Made by a program: the position numbers and the translations under genes. The notes beneath the pieces were generated by a model. It had not been told where the DNA came from, did not search any database, and worked only from the letters and a program-made list of their open reading frames with translations. A stretch of 64,000 nt of DNA from Arthrobacter glacialis (GTDB lineage Bacteria; Actinomycetota; Actinomycetes; Actinomycetales; Micrococcaceae): assembly GCF_002909445.1 (NCBI RefSeq), contig NZ_PPXC01000016.1, forward strand, positions 30,709 through 94,708, in the 5' to 3' direction. Positions 49,842-59,604 of the stretch are shown here, one piece after another (the stretch's first letter is position 1; the number at the start of each line of letters is the position of its first letter).

Positions 49842-51137
49842 ATGAAGATTGTTGTCGTCGGCGGCGGTTCCACCTACACACCCGAATTGATTGATGGGTT
49901 TGCACGCTTGCGAGAAACCCTGCCGTTGAGCGAGATTGTGCTCGTCGACCCAGACCGTGAGCGCCGTGAACTCCTGGCCGGTGTTGCGCAACGAATGCTG
50001 CTCCGGCAGGGACATCCCGCTCTCGTCACTTCCACTGATGATGTGGGGGCCGCCTCGGAGGGTGCGGTGGCGGTGCTGCTTCAGTTGCGGGTCGGCGGGC
50101 AAGATACGCGCCGGCGCGATGAAACCTGGCCGTTGGACTGTGACTGTATTGGGCAGGAGACCACTGGCGCTGGCGGACTGGCTAAGGCCCTGCGCACTGT
50201 TCCGGTTGTACTCGATATCGCCGAGCGCGTGCGCGCTGTGAACCCCGATGCGTGGCTCATTGACTTCACGAACCCCGTTGGGATCGTGAGCCGGGCACTT
50301 CTGAGCCACGGACACAAGGCTATTGGCCTATGTAACGTAGCCATCGGGCTTCAACGATTCTTCGCGGAGTTGGTGGGTGTTGGGCCCGAACGAATCGCTT
50401 TGGACCATGTCGGTTTGAATCATCTCACCTGGGAGCGCGGGGTGAGACTGCTTGATCCAGTAACGATCGGCGGGACGACACCGGTAGGTTCGGGGACGAA
50501 CATTCTTCCTCGCCTATTGGAAAGCCATGCGGAGCGTATCGCCACCCGCCTGCACCAGCCTGTGCAGCTCCTCCAACGCATCCAAGCCGTCCCGTCCTAC
50601 TACCTGCGCTATTTCTACGAGCATGACACTGTGGTGCGCGAACAGCGCAAAGGGCCTTCCCGGGCCGAGGAAGTTGCGGCCATGGAGAGCGAACTCCTGA
50701 GGATGTACGCCGACCCTGCCACCGACACTAAACCAGACCTGCTCTCCAAAAGGGGTGGGGAGTTCTATTCGGAAGCGGCGGTTAACTTGGTCGCATCGCT
50801 GCTTTCGGACCGTGGCGATACACAGGTGGTAAACACGCTCAACAACGGCACATTGCCATTCCTGCCTGATGACTTTGTGATTGAGACCCCTGCCATCATT
50901 GACTCCACCGGTGCACACCCCGTGCGCACATCAGCTGTCGAGCCACGTTTCGCCGGTCTCATCGCCCATGTCGCCGCCTATGAACAGCTCGCCTTAGATG
51001 CGGCTATCCACGGGGGCCGCGATCGCGTCGCCGACGCACTGCTAGCCCACCCGCTTGTCGGGCAATGGGATATAGCCAATACGCTTACGGATCGCCTTAT
51101 TGCCGAGAACTCCGCGTTCCTTTCGTGGGCGAAGTGA
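49842..51137 (+). CDS. GH4-family glycosidase (6-phospho-beta-glucosidase type)
   Basis: The 431-aa NAD- and metal-dependent hydrolase starts MKIVVVGGGSTYTPELIDGF with the NAD loop. It has the GH4 signatures RRDETWPLDCDCIGQETTGA, WLIDFTNPVGIVSRALL, GLCNVAIGLQRF (metal-binding Cys) and VGLNHLTWERGV (metal-binding His). The family opens phosphorylated or free glycosides by a redox-elimination mechanism. AGGAG precedes ATG 49842. The BadF-type kinase gene overlaps its end, consistent with a shared amino-sugar or beta-glucoside pathway. Confidence 0.92.
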   Translation: MKIVVVGGGSTYTPELIDGFARLRETLPLSEIVLVDPDRERRELLAGVAQRMLLRQGHPALVTSTDDVGAASEGAVAVLLQLRVGGQDTRRRDETWPLDCDCIGQETTGAGGLAKALRTVPVVLDIAERVRAVNPDAWLIDFTNPVGIVSRALLSHGHKAIGLCNVAIGLQRFFAELVGVGPERIALDHVGLNHLTWERGVRLLDPVTIGGTTPVGSGTNILPRLLESHAERIATRLHQPVQLLQRIQAVPSYYLRYFYEHDTVVREQRKGPSRAEEVAAMESELLRMYADPATDTKPDLLSKRGGEFYSEAAVNLVASLLSDRGDTQVVNTLNNGTLPFLPDDFVIETPAIIDSTGAHPVRTSAVEPRFAGLIAHVAAYEQLALDAAIHGGRDRVADALLAHPLVGQWDIANTLTDRLIAENSAFLSWAK

Positions 51138-52174
51138 ATCCCGCACCCGTGGACATGATGGAGGCAGTGGTTGCAGTAGACGGCGGAAATTCCAAGACGG
51201 ATGTCGCGGTGGTGCGACTTGACGGGACGGTGCTCAGCGTCTCTCGTTCCGCAGGATACCGCCCCCAGAAACTTGGGAACGACAAAGCTGCTCAAGGTCT
51301 GCGAGCACTGATCCTTGAAGGCATAAAAGCTGCCGGTTCACCTCGGATCCTCCACCTGGGAGTCTATGTCGCTAATGCTGACTATCCAGCAGAGGAGGCT
51401 GAACTTCAGCAACGGATAGTTGGATGGGATTTGGCTCAGACTGTCGGTGTCGGCAACGATACGCTCGCACTGCTACGTTCAGGATCCACGGAGCGGTTCG
51501 GGGTGGCCGTGGTGTGCGGTGCGGGCATCAACTGTGTCGGCGTGGGCCGCAATGGGGAGGTAGCAAGGTTTGCGGCCATCGGGAGGATGAGCGGGGACTG
51601 GGGTGGAGGCCTTGACCTTGCTCTGGAGATCATGTTCCACGCCACCCGCGCCGAGGACGGACGGGGGCCGGCGACTGTATTGAGTGGCATGGTCTCTTCC
51701 CACTTCGGGCTATCCAGTGCTTTGGAGGTGGCCCAGGCCATCCATCTAGGACTGGTTGACCAAAGTCGACTCCACGAACTCGTGCCCCTGCTCTTCCCCG
51801 CCGCCGAGCGCGGAGACAGCCTCGCCGCCGATTTAGTGTCCAGACAGGCCGATGAGGTGGTGGCGCTGGCCAGCGCGGCGCTGCATCGGACCGGCCTGGC
51901 CGATACTCATGCCACGGTCGTATTGGGCGGTGGAGTCCTCTCTGCCCGCGCCCCGGCGTTGAACAACACCATCAGTGAAAGGCTGGCCACATCCCACCCC
52001 CTGGCACACACCATCGTCCCAGATCAGCCGCCGCTCTTCGGATCGATCCTGCTCGCCTTCGACAAGGTACCTCTGAGCCGCGAAGAACGCCATCTCGCCA
52101 CCGAGAGGGTCAGCAAAACCCTCCGCCCCACCCAACTAACCAATGCAGCCAATACCCGTGCGGCATCCTCCTAG
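51134..52174 (+). CDS. BadF/BadG/BcrA-type sugar kinase (N-acetylglucosamine kinase-like)
   Basis: The 346-aa ASKHA-fold kinase has the phosphate-1 loop VAVDGGNSKTDVAVVRLDG, GVAVVCGAGINCVGVG, AAIGRMSGDWGGGLDLALE and the adenosine loop THATVVLGGGVLSA. Relatives phosphorylate N-acetylglucosamine. The start is unsure: GTG 51134 overlaps the glycosidase stop, while ATG 51155 or 51158 lie a little downstream. Together with the GH4 and GH18-like genes it suggests use of amino-sugar oligomers, but the substrate is not shown. Confidence 0.87.
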   Translation: MNPAPVDMMEAVVAVDGGNSKTDVAVVRLDGTVLSVSRSAGYRPQKLGNDKAAQGLRALILEGIKAAGSPRILHLGVYVANADYPAEEAELQQRIVGWDLAQTVGVGNDTLALLRSGSTERFGVAVVCGAGINCVGVGRNGEVARFAAIGRMSGDWGGGLDLALEIMFHATRAEDGRGPATVLSGMVSSHFGLSSALEVAQAIHLGLVDQSRLHELVPLLFPAAERGDSLAADLVSRQADEVVALASAALHRTGLADTHATVVLGGGVLSARAPALNNTISERLATSHPLAHTIVPDQPPLFGSILLAFDKVPLSREERHLATERVSKTLRPTQLTNAANTRAASS

Positions 52175-52443
52175 AGCCCCGACGGCAGGTTCGGTGGCAT
52201 AGAGCGGCATCTTGCGAATGTACCGGAATGCCTGAGGCACCCGACTAGCTGGCACCCACCAATTCACCTTGGTGAGGACGCCCGGAATCGTCGTATCTGC
52301 ATGAGCCAAGCCCAACGTTTTCTGCGCAGGTCCGCTGGGATTTCCAAACGTATCAAGGGAAGCCTGCGGGGTAGACGAGGATACCGGTGAGGGCGGTACC
52401 GCTATATCGACCCAACCATAAATCAAATCAATTGAATGGAGAA

Positions 52444-53466
52444 ATGATAGTGCTTAAGCAAAAAGTCATTGCCGGTCTTGGCATCATGGCCATAACCATC
52501 CCTCTGGTCGCTTGCGCGTCAGCATCCGAGGCCAGCCAGCCGCCGTCTGCTTCCAGAGCATTGCCGGTTGAGGGTTACCTCATGACAGCAGATGGCGCAT
52601 CAAAGTTTGTGGATCAAAGCGCTGCGGCGCTAGCCATGGTCGGCGTCGACGGCATCAACCTGACGCCGGATGGAGCCGGACTGACTGAGATGCCAGCCTC
52701 CGCGGCCCCAATCGTCGCAGCCACCCACGCGCACGGTCTCACAGCCGAGCTGCTGGTCGGCAATTTCGACAAAACCATTGAAGACTTCTCCCCGGAGATA
52801 GCGACCGCCCTTCTTAGTAGCCCCTCCAACCGCACCAAGGTCATCAAGCTGCTCGTTGATGACGTGGTACGTGGTGGATACGATGGGCTTCAACTTGACA
52901 TGGAATCACTGAACGCCAGCCACGGAGCTGGGCTGGCTTCGTTCGCTAAAGATCTCAAAGCCGCCTTGCCAGCTAAAACGAAACTCTCCATGGCCTTGAT
53001 GGCTACGGACACCGCCGCCGGGTATGCCGATGAGGGATACCAACTCACGGCACTAAACAAATCAGTTGACCGTTTCGTCCTGATGGCCTACGACCAGCAC
53101 GGACCTACCTGGACCGAAGCAGGCCCCATCGGCGGATCCCCTTGGGTGAAAAGCGTCCTCGGAGCGTTCATTGCCGCTGGGGCGCCCAAGAGCAAGATCG
53201 ATCTGGGGGTGGCTGAATATGCCTATACCTGGCCAGGCAATGGCACCCCCGGTGAACAGCTGACAGTCGCTCAGGCACGGGCAAAAGCTGGAAATAAGGC
53301 ACGATTCGATGCCGTCCAAGGAGAATGGACTGCCACCCTGAGTGATGGGACGGTCATTTGGTGGTCCGATGCACTCACCCTGGCCGGTAGGACGAAAATG
53401 GCTCAACAGTACGGTGTCCATGGTTTGGCGATCTGGGAACTGAGCCTGGGCGACCCCTTGGTGTAG
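52444..53466 (+). CDS. Secreted GH18-like glycoside hydrolase lipoprotein
   Basis: The 340-aa protein has a lipoprotein signal (IAGLGIMAITIPLVACAS) and a (beta/alpha)8 GH18-type barrel. The catalytic strand reads GGYDGLQLDMESLNAS (DxxLxxDxE version of DGxDxDxE), followed by LSMALMATD, VDRFVLMAYDQHGP and a final WGLAIWELS-like strand. Such enzymes cut chitin, peptidoglycan-related glycans or other N-acetylated polymers, and some only bind them. GGAG precedes ATG 52444. It fits as the extracellular step for the upstream kinase and GH4 enzyme. Confidence 0.82.
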   Translation: MIVLKQKVIAGLGIMAITIPLVACASASEASQPPSASRALPVEGYLMTADGASKFVDQSAAALAMVGVDGINLTPDGAGLTEMPASAAPIVAATHAHGLTAELLVGNFDKTIEDFSPEIATALLSSPSNRTKVIKLLVDDVVRGGYDGLQLDMESLNASHGAGLASFAKDLKAALPAKTKLSMALMATDTAAGYADEGYQLTALNKSVDRFVLMAYDQHGPTWTEAGPIGGSPWVKSVLGAFIAAGAPKSKIDLGVAEYAYTWPGNGTPGEQLTVAQARAKAGNKARFDAVQGEWTATLSDGTVIWWSDALTLAGRTKMAQQYGVHGLAIWELSLGDPLV

Positions 53467-53488
53467 GGCATAGGCGCACTGAAGCCCG

Positions 53489-53543
53489 GGTGGTCCGGCT
53501 GATGCTGTCCGCTTTCTGTTCGGGCGGCAGCCGCCGGACCACC
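53489..53543 (+). repeat. Inverted repeat after the GH18-like gene
   Basis: GGTGGTCCGGC (53489-53499) and GCCGGACCACC (53533-53543) are exact complements around a 33-base loop, 23 bases after the stop. No T-run follows. Confidence 0.5.
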
Positions 53544-53950
53544 TGAATCCCCAGGATTCTGCCGGATGAGGATGGAGTGCCCGTACCGTCGGCTACTGAT
53601 TTCCCCACAATGCCGGGATGCCTATGCCAGCCCTCTATGTGCCCCTTGGCAAGGTTGGATGTTGGATTGACAGAAGTCTCCCAACCTACAGGCTGCAGCC
53701 TTTCCTGCCAACAGCAGAAAGACTGAACGTGGAGACCAAGGTGACATCCCCGCGGCAGGGGCCGCTTTTGTGATCGTCCAGACCTGGACTTGGTGAAGTG
53801 TTTGTTAGATACGCTCAATTGCTCTACTGGGGCCTCTTCAACCTTTCATAACCAGCGGAATCAGGTTGTCTGGGTCGTCCTGGAAAGTCTTGGCTGGTAT
53901 GCCGGTCCTGTTCACGCCTAATGCAGACTTCATACAGTCAAAGTTTCCTC
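53544..53950. other. Intergenic stretch with one terminator-like hairpin
   Basis: GCGGC-aggg-GCCGC followed by TTTT at 53752-53769 looks like a rho-independent terminator on the plus strand. No gene is supported on either strand between the GH18-like gene and the converging RpiR gene. Confidence 0.5.
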
Positions 53951-54799
53951 TCAGTAGCCCAGCTGCTCGCGCAGGGCCGTGAGCTGGTGTGACGACTCTA
54001 CCGCCTGCTCGTGGTCAACGGAGACCAAGGCTTGAACCAGAACGTCGCTCAGGACGATTGAAGGCAGCGCTTCGGTGGTCATGCCGGTTGGCGTGTGCGG
54101 GGCGATGATCACGGCGTCGGACAGGTCGTGAAGCGCGGAGTCGGGTTCGTCCGTCAGTAAGACTATGGACGCACCTACTGAACGTGCGCGCTTGATGAGG
54201 ACTTCGACGTCGACAGTTACTCGCCCTGGCGCGAAAACCACCACCACATCCTGGCTCCCAAGTTGGAGCAAATCATCCGCGAGTCGAAAACCGTCACTGG
54301 AAATGCACCTGGCTCGCCGACCGATCCGGTTGCAGCGCAGAGCCAGGTTGAGGGCGGCAAGTCCGGACGCACCCACGCCGTAACTGACAATCGTGGAACC
54401 TCTCATCAGAAGTTCGACTGCGGGAGCGATCGCTTCCGCGGGGTCACCATTGGAGGCGAGTTCCAATCGGTCCTTGGCCTCAGACCACACGTTCTGCCAG
54501 ATGTCTTCAATGCTGGCGCCCATGTGGTCGATGCGCTGTTGCATGCGTACTTCCGGCGCCACCGTTGAGGTGAAGGGGGTGGCAATGTCTCGTTTCAGCT
54601 CCTGCAATCCGGAGTAGTCCAGTGACTGGACCGTGCGGACTACGGTGGCACTGCTGGTTCCGCTTTCGGCGCCGAGCTCCTGCGCACTCGCATAGAGAAG
54701 CCGCTCCGGGGAGCTGTTGGTGAGGAACGTGCTCACCGTACGCTCGGCCTTGGAGAGCCTGTCCCAGTGCTCACGCACGCGTCCACGCAAATTAAGCAT
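53951..54799 (-). CDS. MurR/RpiR-family transcriptional regulator
   Basis: The 282-aa protein has an RpiR HTH (HWDRLSKAERTVSTFLTNS, then ASAQELGAESGTSSATVVRT) and a SIS sugar-phosphate-binding domain (MRGSTIVSYGVGASGLAALN; LGSQDVVVVFAPGRVTVD). Such proteins sense phosphosugars, MurR being the muramic-acid example. I use ATG 54799 because the longer frame to 54853 runs through a perfect palindrome that looks like its own operator. It is divergent from the acyltransferase-transporter operon and probably represses both. Confidence 0.85.
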   Translation of the reverse strand: MLNLRGRVREHWDRLSKAERTVSTFLTNSSPERLLYASAQELGAESGTSSATVVRTVQSLDYSGLQELKRDIATPFTSTVAPEVRMQQRIDHMGASIEDIWQNVWSEAKDRLELASNGDPAEAIAPAVELLMRGSTIVSYGVGASGLAALNLALRCNRIGRRARCISSDGFRLADDLLQLGSQDVVVVFAPGRVTVDVEVLIKRARSVGASIVLLTDEPDSALHDLSDAVIIAPHTPTGMTTEALPSIVLSDVLVQALVSVDHEQAVESSHQLTALREQLGY

Positions 54800-54807
54800 G
54801 CCCCGAT

Positions 54808-54831
54808 TTTTCGTAACGTCTGTTACGAAAA
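54808..54831. promoter_or_regulatory. Operator palindrome between RpiR regulator and transporter operon
   Basis: TTTTCGTAAC and GTTACGAAAA are exact complements separated by gtct. It lies just upstream of the RpiR start and 117 bases before the divergent acyltransferase gene, a typical autoregulatory site. Confidence 0.75.
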
Positions 54832-54948
54832 TCACATTTGATGTATTGTTCATTCTAAAGAATCTCTCACTTGCAACGGATGTTCCAAAGATACCCTTTC
54901 CGACCGCAGATGCCAGTGAGCCCCAACCGAATGAAAGGCACTACGGAT

Positions 54949-56136
54949 ATGAGCAACACATCCTTGCGGATAGTGGAGATCTCCGGACCTCCGCTGGAAC
55001 GGGGGAGGCAGTACGGAAATGCTGCCGCAGACCTGATCACCAAAGCCATCGATTTCTACGCCGAGGCATTCCAGCAGCAGACGGGCTTGACCTGGGATCA
55101 GCTGCGCATGCGTGCCGAACGGTGGATGGGACTTTGCGCCGAGGCGGCACCGGAGTTAGTCACTGAAATGCGCGGCATTGCCGAAGGCAGCGGCCGGGAT
55201 GTTCTGGACATCATGGTGCTGAACCTCCGCGGTGAGATCATCTACGACGCCGGTTTCGCCAAAGCCCCCGAGCCTGAAGAGCGTGACGACGTGGACGGAT
55301 GCACCTCGTTCGTCTTGACGGACGGAGCCTCCGGTGACGGCCACATGTACGTCGGCCAGAATTGGGACTGGCGCTTCGGCGCCCAGGAAACCGTGATGAT
55401 CCTGCGTGTGGTCCAGGACCCCAAGCCCACGCTCATCATGCAGGTTGAGGCTGGCCAGATCGGCCGGCACGGTGCAAACTCCTCCGGTATTGCCCTCAAC
55501 GCCAACGGACTGGGAGGCAGGTTCAACGACGAACTTGGAATGCCGCAGACCTTCATCCGGCGCATGGTCCTGGATCAGGCCGAACTGCCGGACGCGCTGA
55601 ATACGCTCTTCCGCCAGAAGCCACACATTGCTAGCAACGCAGTGCTGTCCCACCGTTCCGGATTCTCCATCGACGTGGAAACCACCCCGGGAAGCAACGG
55701 CTGGATGTACCCGGACACATCCGGAGTGCTAGTCCACGGCAACCACTATGAAGCCTTCATGCCGGTACAACTGGCAGCCACCTACCGGCCGGTCTCCGTG
55801 GATTCCCTCTTCAGGGTTCCGCAAGCCAGGAGGGGGCTGGAACGGGTCAACACCGCCACAAGCACCGTGCAATCCCGTGAACTCATCAAGTCGGCAATGT
55901 CAGATCACCTCGGCTACCCCGAATCCGTGTGCACCCACCCGGACGAGCGCCGCCCCCTGGTGCGCCAGTGGTCAACGCTGCTTTCCAGCTGCGTGGACCT
56001 CACAACCGGTGACTACTTGGTCACTAACGGAACGCCTTGCGACCACGACTACGAACAAATTCCCTGGAACCTCTACGACGGACCTGGTTCCGCCCACGAC
56101 TCCTTCAACCCCACCATTGCAGAGGTATCACTGTGA
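54949..56136 (+). CDS. C45-family autoproteolytic acyltransferase/hydrolase (IAT-like)
   Basis: The 395-aa Ntn-hydrolase has the expected self-cleavage site Gly117-Cys118 in DDVDGCTSFVLTD, leaving Cys as N-terminal nucleophile, then GQNWDWRFGAQE, RHGANSSGIALNANGLGG and LVHGNHYEA. Relatives include isopenicillin-N acyltransferase and N-acyl-peptide or amide hydrolases. ATG 54949 with AAAGG nine bases upstream is preferred. There is no export signal, so it acts in the cytosol on something imported by the following ABC system. It overlaps the transporter operon's first gene by GTGA. Confidence 0.85.
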   Translation: MSNTSLRIVEISGPPLERGRQYGNAAADLITKAIDFYAEAFQQQTGLTWDQLRMRAERWMGLCAEAAPELVTEMRGIAEGSGRDVLDIMVLNLRGEIIYDAGFAKAPEPEERDDVDGCTSFVLTDGASGDGHMYVGQNWDWRFGAQETVMILRVVQDPKPTLIMQVEAGQIGRHGANSSGIALNANGLGGRFNDELGMPQTFIRRMVLDQAELPDALNTLFRQKPHIASNAVLSHRSGFSIDVETTPGSNGWMYPDTSGVLVHGNHYEAFMPVQLAATYRPVSVDSLFRVPQARRGLERVNTATSTVQSRELIKSAMSDHLGYPESVCTHPDERRPLVRQWSTLLSSCVDLTTGDYLVTNGTPCDHDYEQIPWNLYDGPGSAHDSFNPTIAEVSL

Positions 56137-57785
56137 AACGCAACGATAAATTCAAGCCCTTTGCCCGAACCGGCGTGATCGCCGGTGCAGCCGCTTTCAC
56201 TCTGGCGCTGAGTGCCTGCAACGCAGCAGGTCCTCAGGCTCAGAGCACCCCCACTGATGTTTCCTTCGGCCCCACCACCTCGGAAGCCGCAGGCAAGATC
56301 GACTCCTTTACCTGGATGATCACCCAAGAGCCGGCCACCTTTGACTTGGATATCGACAGTGCAACGGCTGAAAACACCATCATGTCCAACGTGTGCGAAC
56401 GGCTGATGCAGCTCCAGCCGGACCTGACCACAACACCCCACTTGGCCGAGAAAGCTGAATGGACCTCGGACACCACGGTGGTCTTCACGCTCCGGAAAGA
56501 CGTCACCTTCCACGACGGCACTCCGATGACGGCTGACGACGTGCTCTGGAGCATGCAACGCCACGCCGCCAAGGGCGCCGACGAGTCCGATGAGTACGCC
56601 AACGTCACCGACATGGCAAAGACCGGTGACAACCAAATCACTGTCACCCTGAAACAGCGCGATGCCATTTTCCTCCAAGCCATGGCCGGCAACGGCGGAA
56701 TCGTGCTGAATCGCAAGGTTGTGGAGGCGCAGGGCGCGAACTATGGGTCGCCGTCGGCCCCTGACGCTTGCTCAGGTCCCCTCAAACTGGGCAAGTGGTC
56801 CGCCGGTTCCAACATCACCCTCACCAAGGCCGCTGACTATTGGGACGCGGACAGTGCTTCTCTGGCAGACACCATCACGTTCCGTTGGGCTGATGACAAC
56901 GCGATTGTCAACGCGCTGACCAGCGGCGAAGCCCAAGGGGCGTACTTGGATAGTCCAGCGACGGCGGGTCCGCTGCAGAAGAGCCGCAAAGTCCAGATAG
57001 CCCAAGGACCGTCCACGAACGTCTGGTCGCTCATCGCTACCGAGCGCGGCGCCCTGAAGGACGAACGGATCCGTCAGGCACTTTCTCTGGCATTGAACCG
57101 GCAAGGCGTGACCCAGGCCGCGTTCGGCGGACTGGCTAAGCCGTGGAAGGCCCCCGTCGGTCCAGGTGCTTGGGGTTACGAAGAGCCAACCTTCAGCGCA
57201 GCTTACGAAGCCTTGGCAGGTGCGCCTGCCCAGCCGTCCAACGATGACCTGGAGAAAGCCAAGAAGCTGGTGCAGGAAGCGGGCGTGCCTGCGGAACCGA
57301 TCGTGGTGGCCAACAGTGGCGACTCCATCCGCAACGTCATCTCCAGTGCCCTGGTTGAAGCAGCGCAGAAGATCGGCCTCAAGGCCGAAATCGTCACGAT
57401 TCCGCGCCAGCAGTATGGTGACTTCTACTCTGACGCCTCCCTCCGGGCACAGGCGGATCTCTTCTCGGACGAGTACTACATCTCCAAGAATGACCCCGTT
57501 GGCTTCTACAAGAACGGCGCCTCCACCGCCAAGGTGAACTTCGTGAAGTTCGCAGGAGAGGGCTACGACAGCAAGGTCAAGGAAGCCCAAGCCACCACGG
57601 ACGACGCTGCCCGGGCCAAGCTCGCCATTGACCTCGAGAAGCACTGGACGGATGCCATGGTCTGGATTCCCGTGGCACACACGCCCGCAACCATCGCGAT
57701 GTCCAAGGACATCACCGGGGCTCCGTCGTCGGCGTCGTTCCTTTACTACCCGTGGGCCGCGGACGTCGGCAGCAGCAAGAAGTAA
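56133..57785 (+). CDS. Peptide/solute-binding lipoprotein of an ABC importer
   Basis: The 550-aa family-5 solute-binding protein has a lipobox (AFTLALSACNAAG) and typical segments: ERLMQLQPDLTTTPHLAEKA, VFTLRKDVTFHDGTPMTADD, DERIRQALSLALNRQGV. It should capture an oligopeptide-like or peptidyl-sugar ligand. GTG 56133 overlaps the acyltransferase stop with AGAGG eight bases before. The genes for two permeases and two ATPases follow directly, giving a complete Dpp/Opp-type importer. Confidence 0.93.
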   Translation: MKRNDKFKPFARTGVIAGAAAFTLALSACNAAGPQAQSTPTDVSFGPTTSEAAGKIDSFTWMITQEPATFDLDIDSATAENTIMSNVCERLMQLQPDLTTTPHLAEKAEWTSDTTVVFTLRKDVTFHDGTPMTADDVLWSMQRHAAKGADESDEYANVTDMAKTGDNQITVTLKQRDAIFLQAMAGNGGIVLNRKVVEAQGANYGSPSAPDACSGPLKLGKWSAGSNITLTKAADYWDADSASLADTITFRWADDNAIVNALTSGEAQGAYLDSPATAGPLQKSRKVQIAQGPSTNVWSLIATERGALKDERIRQALSLALNRQGVTQAAFGGLAKPWKAPVGPGAWGYEEPTFSAAYEALAGAPAQPSNDDLEKAKKLVQEAGVPAEPIVVANSGDSIRNVISSALVEAAQKIGLKAEIVTIPRQQYGDFYSDASLRAQADLFSDEYYISKNDPVGFYKNGASTAKVNFVKFAGEGYDSKVKEAQATTDDAARAKLAIDLEKHWTDAMVWIPVAHTPATIAMSKDITGAPSSASFLYYPWAADVGSSKK

Positions 57786-57789
57786 TGCC

Positions 57790-58740
57790 ATGATCCGTGC
57801 AGCAACCCGCATCGCGGGAATGATCCTGACCTTGGTGGTGAGCTCGTTCGTCATCTTCGCCGCGATGTATGCGGCGCCCGGGGACCCGGTCACGTTCCTG
57901 ATCGGCAACCCGGAGAACATAACACCCGAGCGCATCGCAGAGGTTAAGGCCCAATACAACCTGGATCAGCCGCTGATTGTGCAGTACGGGCTGTGGGCAT
58001 CCCAGGCTTTCATCGGCAACCTCGGCACGTCCTTCCAGTATCACCAGCCGGTGGCCGAGCTGATGGCCACGCGACTTCCCGCAACCTTGGCATTAGTGGC
58101 CATCGCATCCGTCCTGTTCATCGTGGCCGGTGTTGGCCTGGGAATCCTGTCCGCGCTGCGCCAAGGCAAGCGGACGGACTCCACCATCACGGCAGCCACC
58201 ACGCTCGCGGCCTCTGTTCCTTCGTTCGTTATCGGGTTGCTGTTGGTGTCCATTTTCTCGGTGCAACTTGGCTGGTTCCCCGTCTCGGGAGCCGGCGAGG
58301 GGTTCCTGGACAGGCTGCACCACCTCGTGCTGCCAGCAGTGGCACTGGCCGTTGGCGCCGTCGCAATTGTCAGCAGGGTGACCCGGCAATCCATGGTGGA
58401 GCAGCTGTCCATGGATCATGTGGAAGCTGCCCGCAGTTTCGGGTTGGCTCCCGCCAAGCTGGTCCGCCGCCACGTTCTGCGCAACGCCTGGGGACCGATC
58501 CTGACCATGGTGGCGCTGGTGGTGGCCAGCATGCTGGCCGGGACCGTCGTCGTCGAAAGTGTCTTTGGCATCAGCGGGGTGGGCAAGCTGCTGGTGGACG
58601 CCATCAACACGCACGACTTCCCCGTGGTGCAGGCCGTACTCCTCTACATGGTGATCACGTACATGGTGGTAACCACGCTGGTTGATTTGGTGCACCCACT
58701 GCTTGATCCGCGTATCAAGGCAAAGGACAAGAAATCATGA
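57790..58740 (+). CDS. ABC importer permease (DppB-type)
   Basis: The 316-aa membrane protein has six helices and the DppB N-terminal sequence (SFVIFAAMYAAPGDPVTFLI). The EAA loop SMDHVEAARSFGLAPAKLVR contacts the ATPase. It forms the channel with the next gene product. The ATG at 57790 lies four bases after the binding-protein stop; the open frame upstream is a shadow. Confidence 0.93.
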   Translation: MIRAATRIAGMILTLVVSSFVIFAAMYAAPGDPVTFLIGNPENITPERIAEVKAQYNLDQPLIVQYGLWASQAFIGNLGTSFQYHQPVAELMATRLPATLALVAIASVLFIVAGVGLGILSALRQGKRTDSTITAATTLAASVPSFVIGLLLVSIFSVQLGWFPVSGAGEGFLDRLHHLVLPAVALAVGAVAIVSRVTRQSMVEQLSMDHVEAARSFGLAPAKLVRRHVLRNAWGPILTMVALVVASMLAGTVVVESVFGISGVGKLLVDAINTHDFPVVQAVLLYMVITYMVVTTLVDLVHPLLDPRIKAKDKKS

Positions 58741-59600
58741 GCTCCCTCTCGACGCCCACGTTGGCGTCCACCCCGGTTATCGGCAGGAAGAAACGCGACG
58801 TTGCCTATCTTGTGAGCCTTGGCTTCCTTCTTCTCGTTGTAGCCGCGGCGCTGCTGGCCCCGTGGGTGGCTCCCTACGCCGCCAACGCGGTGGACTTCAC
58901 CGCGATCTGGCAGGCACCGGGCGCTGGTCATTTGCTCGGCACCGATCAGGTGGGCCAGGACCTGTTCTCCCGGCTCATCCACGGCGCCCGGGAATCGTTG
59001 CTCGGTCCGCTTGCCCTGCTGGCACTCGCCACTGTGTTTGGCGTGACGATTGGGACCGTGGCCGCGTGGAACGGCGGCTGGATAGACGTAGTGCTGGCGC
59101 GCATCACCGACGTGATGTTCGCCTTCCCAGGTCTGCTGTTCGTGGTTCTGGTGATCGCCGTCTTCGGCAAAGGACCCGCGACGGCGATCGTCGCCCTTGC
59201 GCTGGCTTACGCGCCCGTCATTGCGAAATTCACCCGATCCCTGGCCCTCGCAGAGATGACCCGGCCATACGTGGATGCGTATCGCGTTCAGGGCGTGGGC
59301 GGAGCCTTCCTCTGCGTCCGGTACATCATCCCCAACCTGACCCCGCCCCTCCTGGGATACCTCGTAGTGCTGTTCGGAGAAGGTCTGATGAGCCTCGCAA
59401 CACTCAGCTTCCTGGGCTTCGGCGCCCAACCGCCCAGCTCCGAATGGGGACTCATGGTCCAGGAAGGCCAGTCCGGCATCATCCAAGGCCACATCTGGCC
59501 CACGCTGGTTCCCGGCGCAGCCATCGCCGCCGTTGTGGTGGCCGTCAACGTGGTGGGCGTGCGGTTATCCGACCGCCTGAACTCACGGTTTGAGAGGTAG
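58737..59600 (+). CDS. ABC importer permease (DppC-type)
   Basis: The 287-aa protein has the DppC features LLGTDQVGQDLFSRLIHGAR and the EAA loop YVDAYRVQGVGGAFLCVRYI, with six membrane segments (for instance YLVSLGFLLLVVAAALLAPW). ATGA overlap joins it to the DppB-type gene. It pairs with that permease. Confidence 0.93.
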   Translation: MSSLSTPTLASTPVIGRKKRDVAYLVSLGFLLLVVAAALLAPWVAPYAANAVDFTAIWQAPGAGHLLGTDQVGQDLFSRLIHGARESLLGPLALLALATVFGVTIGTVAAWNGGWIDVVLARITDVMFAFPGLLFVVLVIAVFGKGPATAIVALALAYAPVIAKFTRSLALAEMTRPYVDAYRVQGVGGAFLCVRYIIPNLTPPLLGYLVVLFGEGLMSLATLSFLGFGAQPPSSEWGLMVQEGQSGIIQGHIWPTLVPGAAIAAVVVAVNVVGVRLSDRLNSRFER

Positions 59601-59604
59601 GAAA

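Noticed and set aside
52136-52426. 96-aa minus-strand frame between the kinase and GH18-like genes
   Set aside because: Part of it reads protein-like (SRVPQAFRYIRKMPLY), but it lacks a start signal and any recognised family. It overlaps the kinase gene end; possibly debris.
56772-57959. 395-aa minus-strand open frame
   Set aside because: It is antisense to the solute-binding protein and permease genes.
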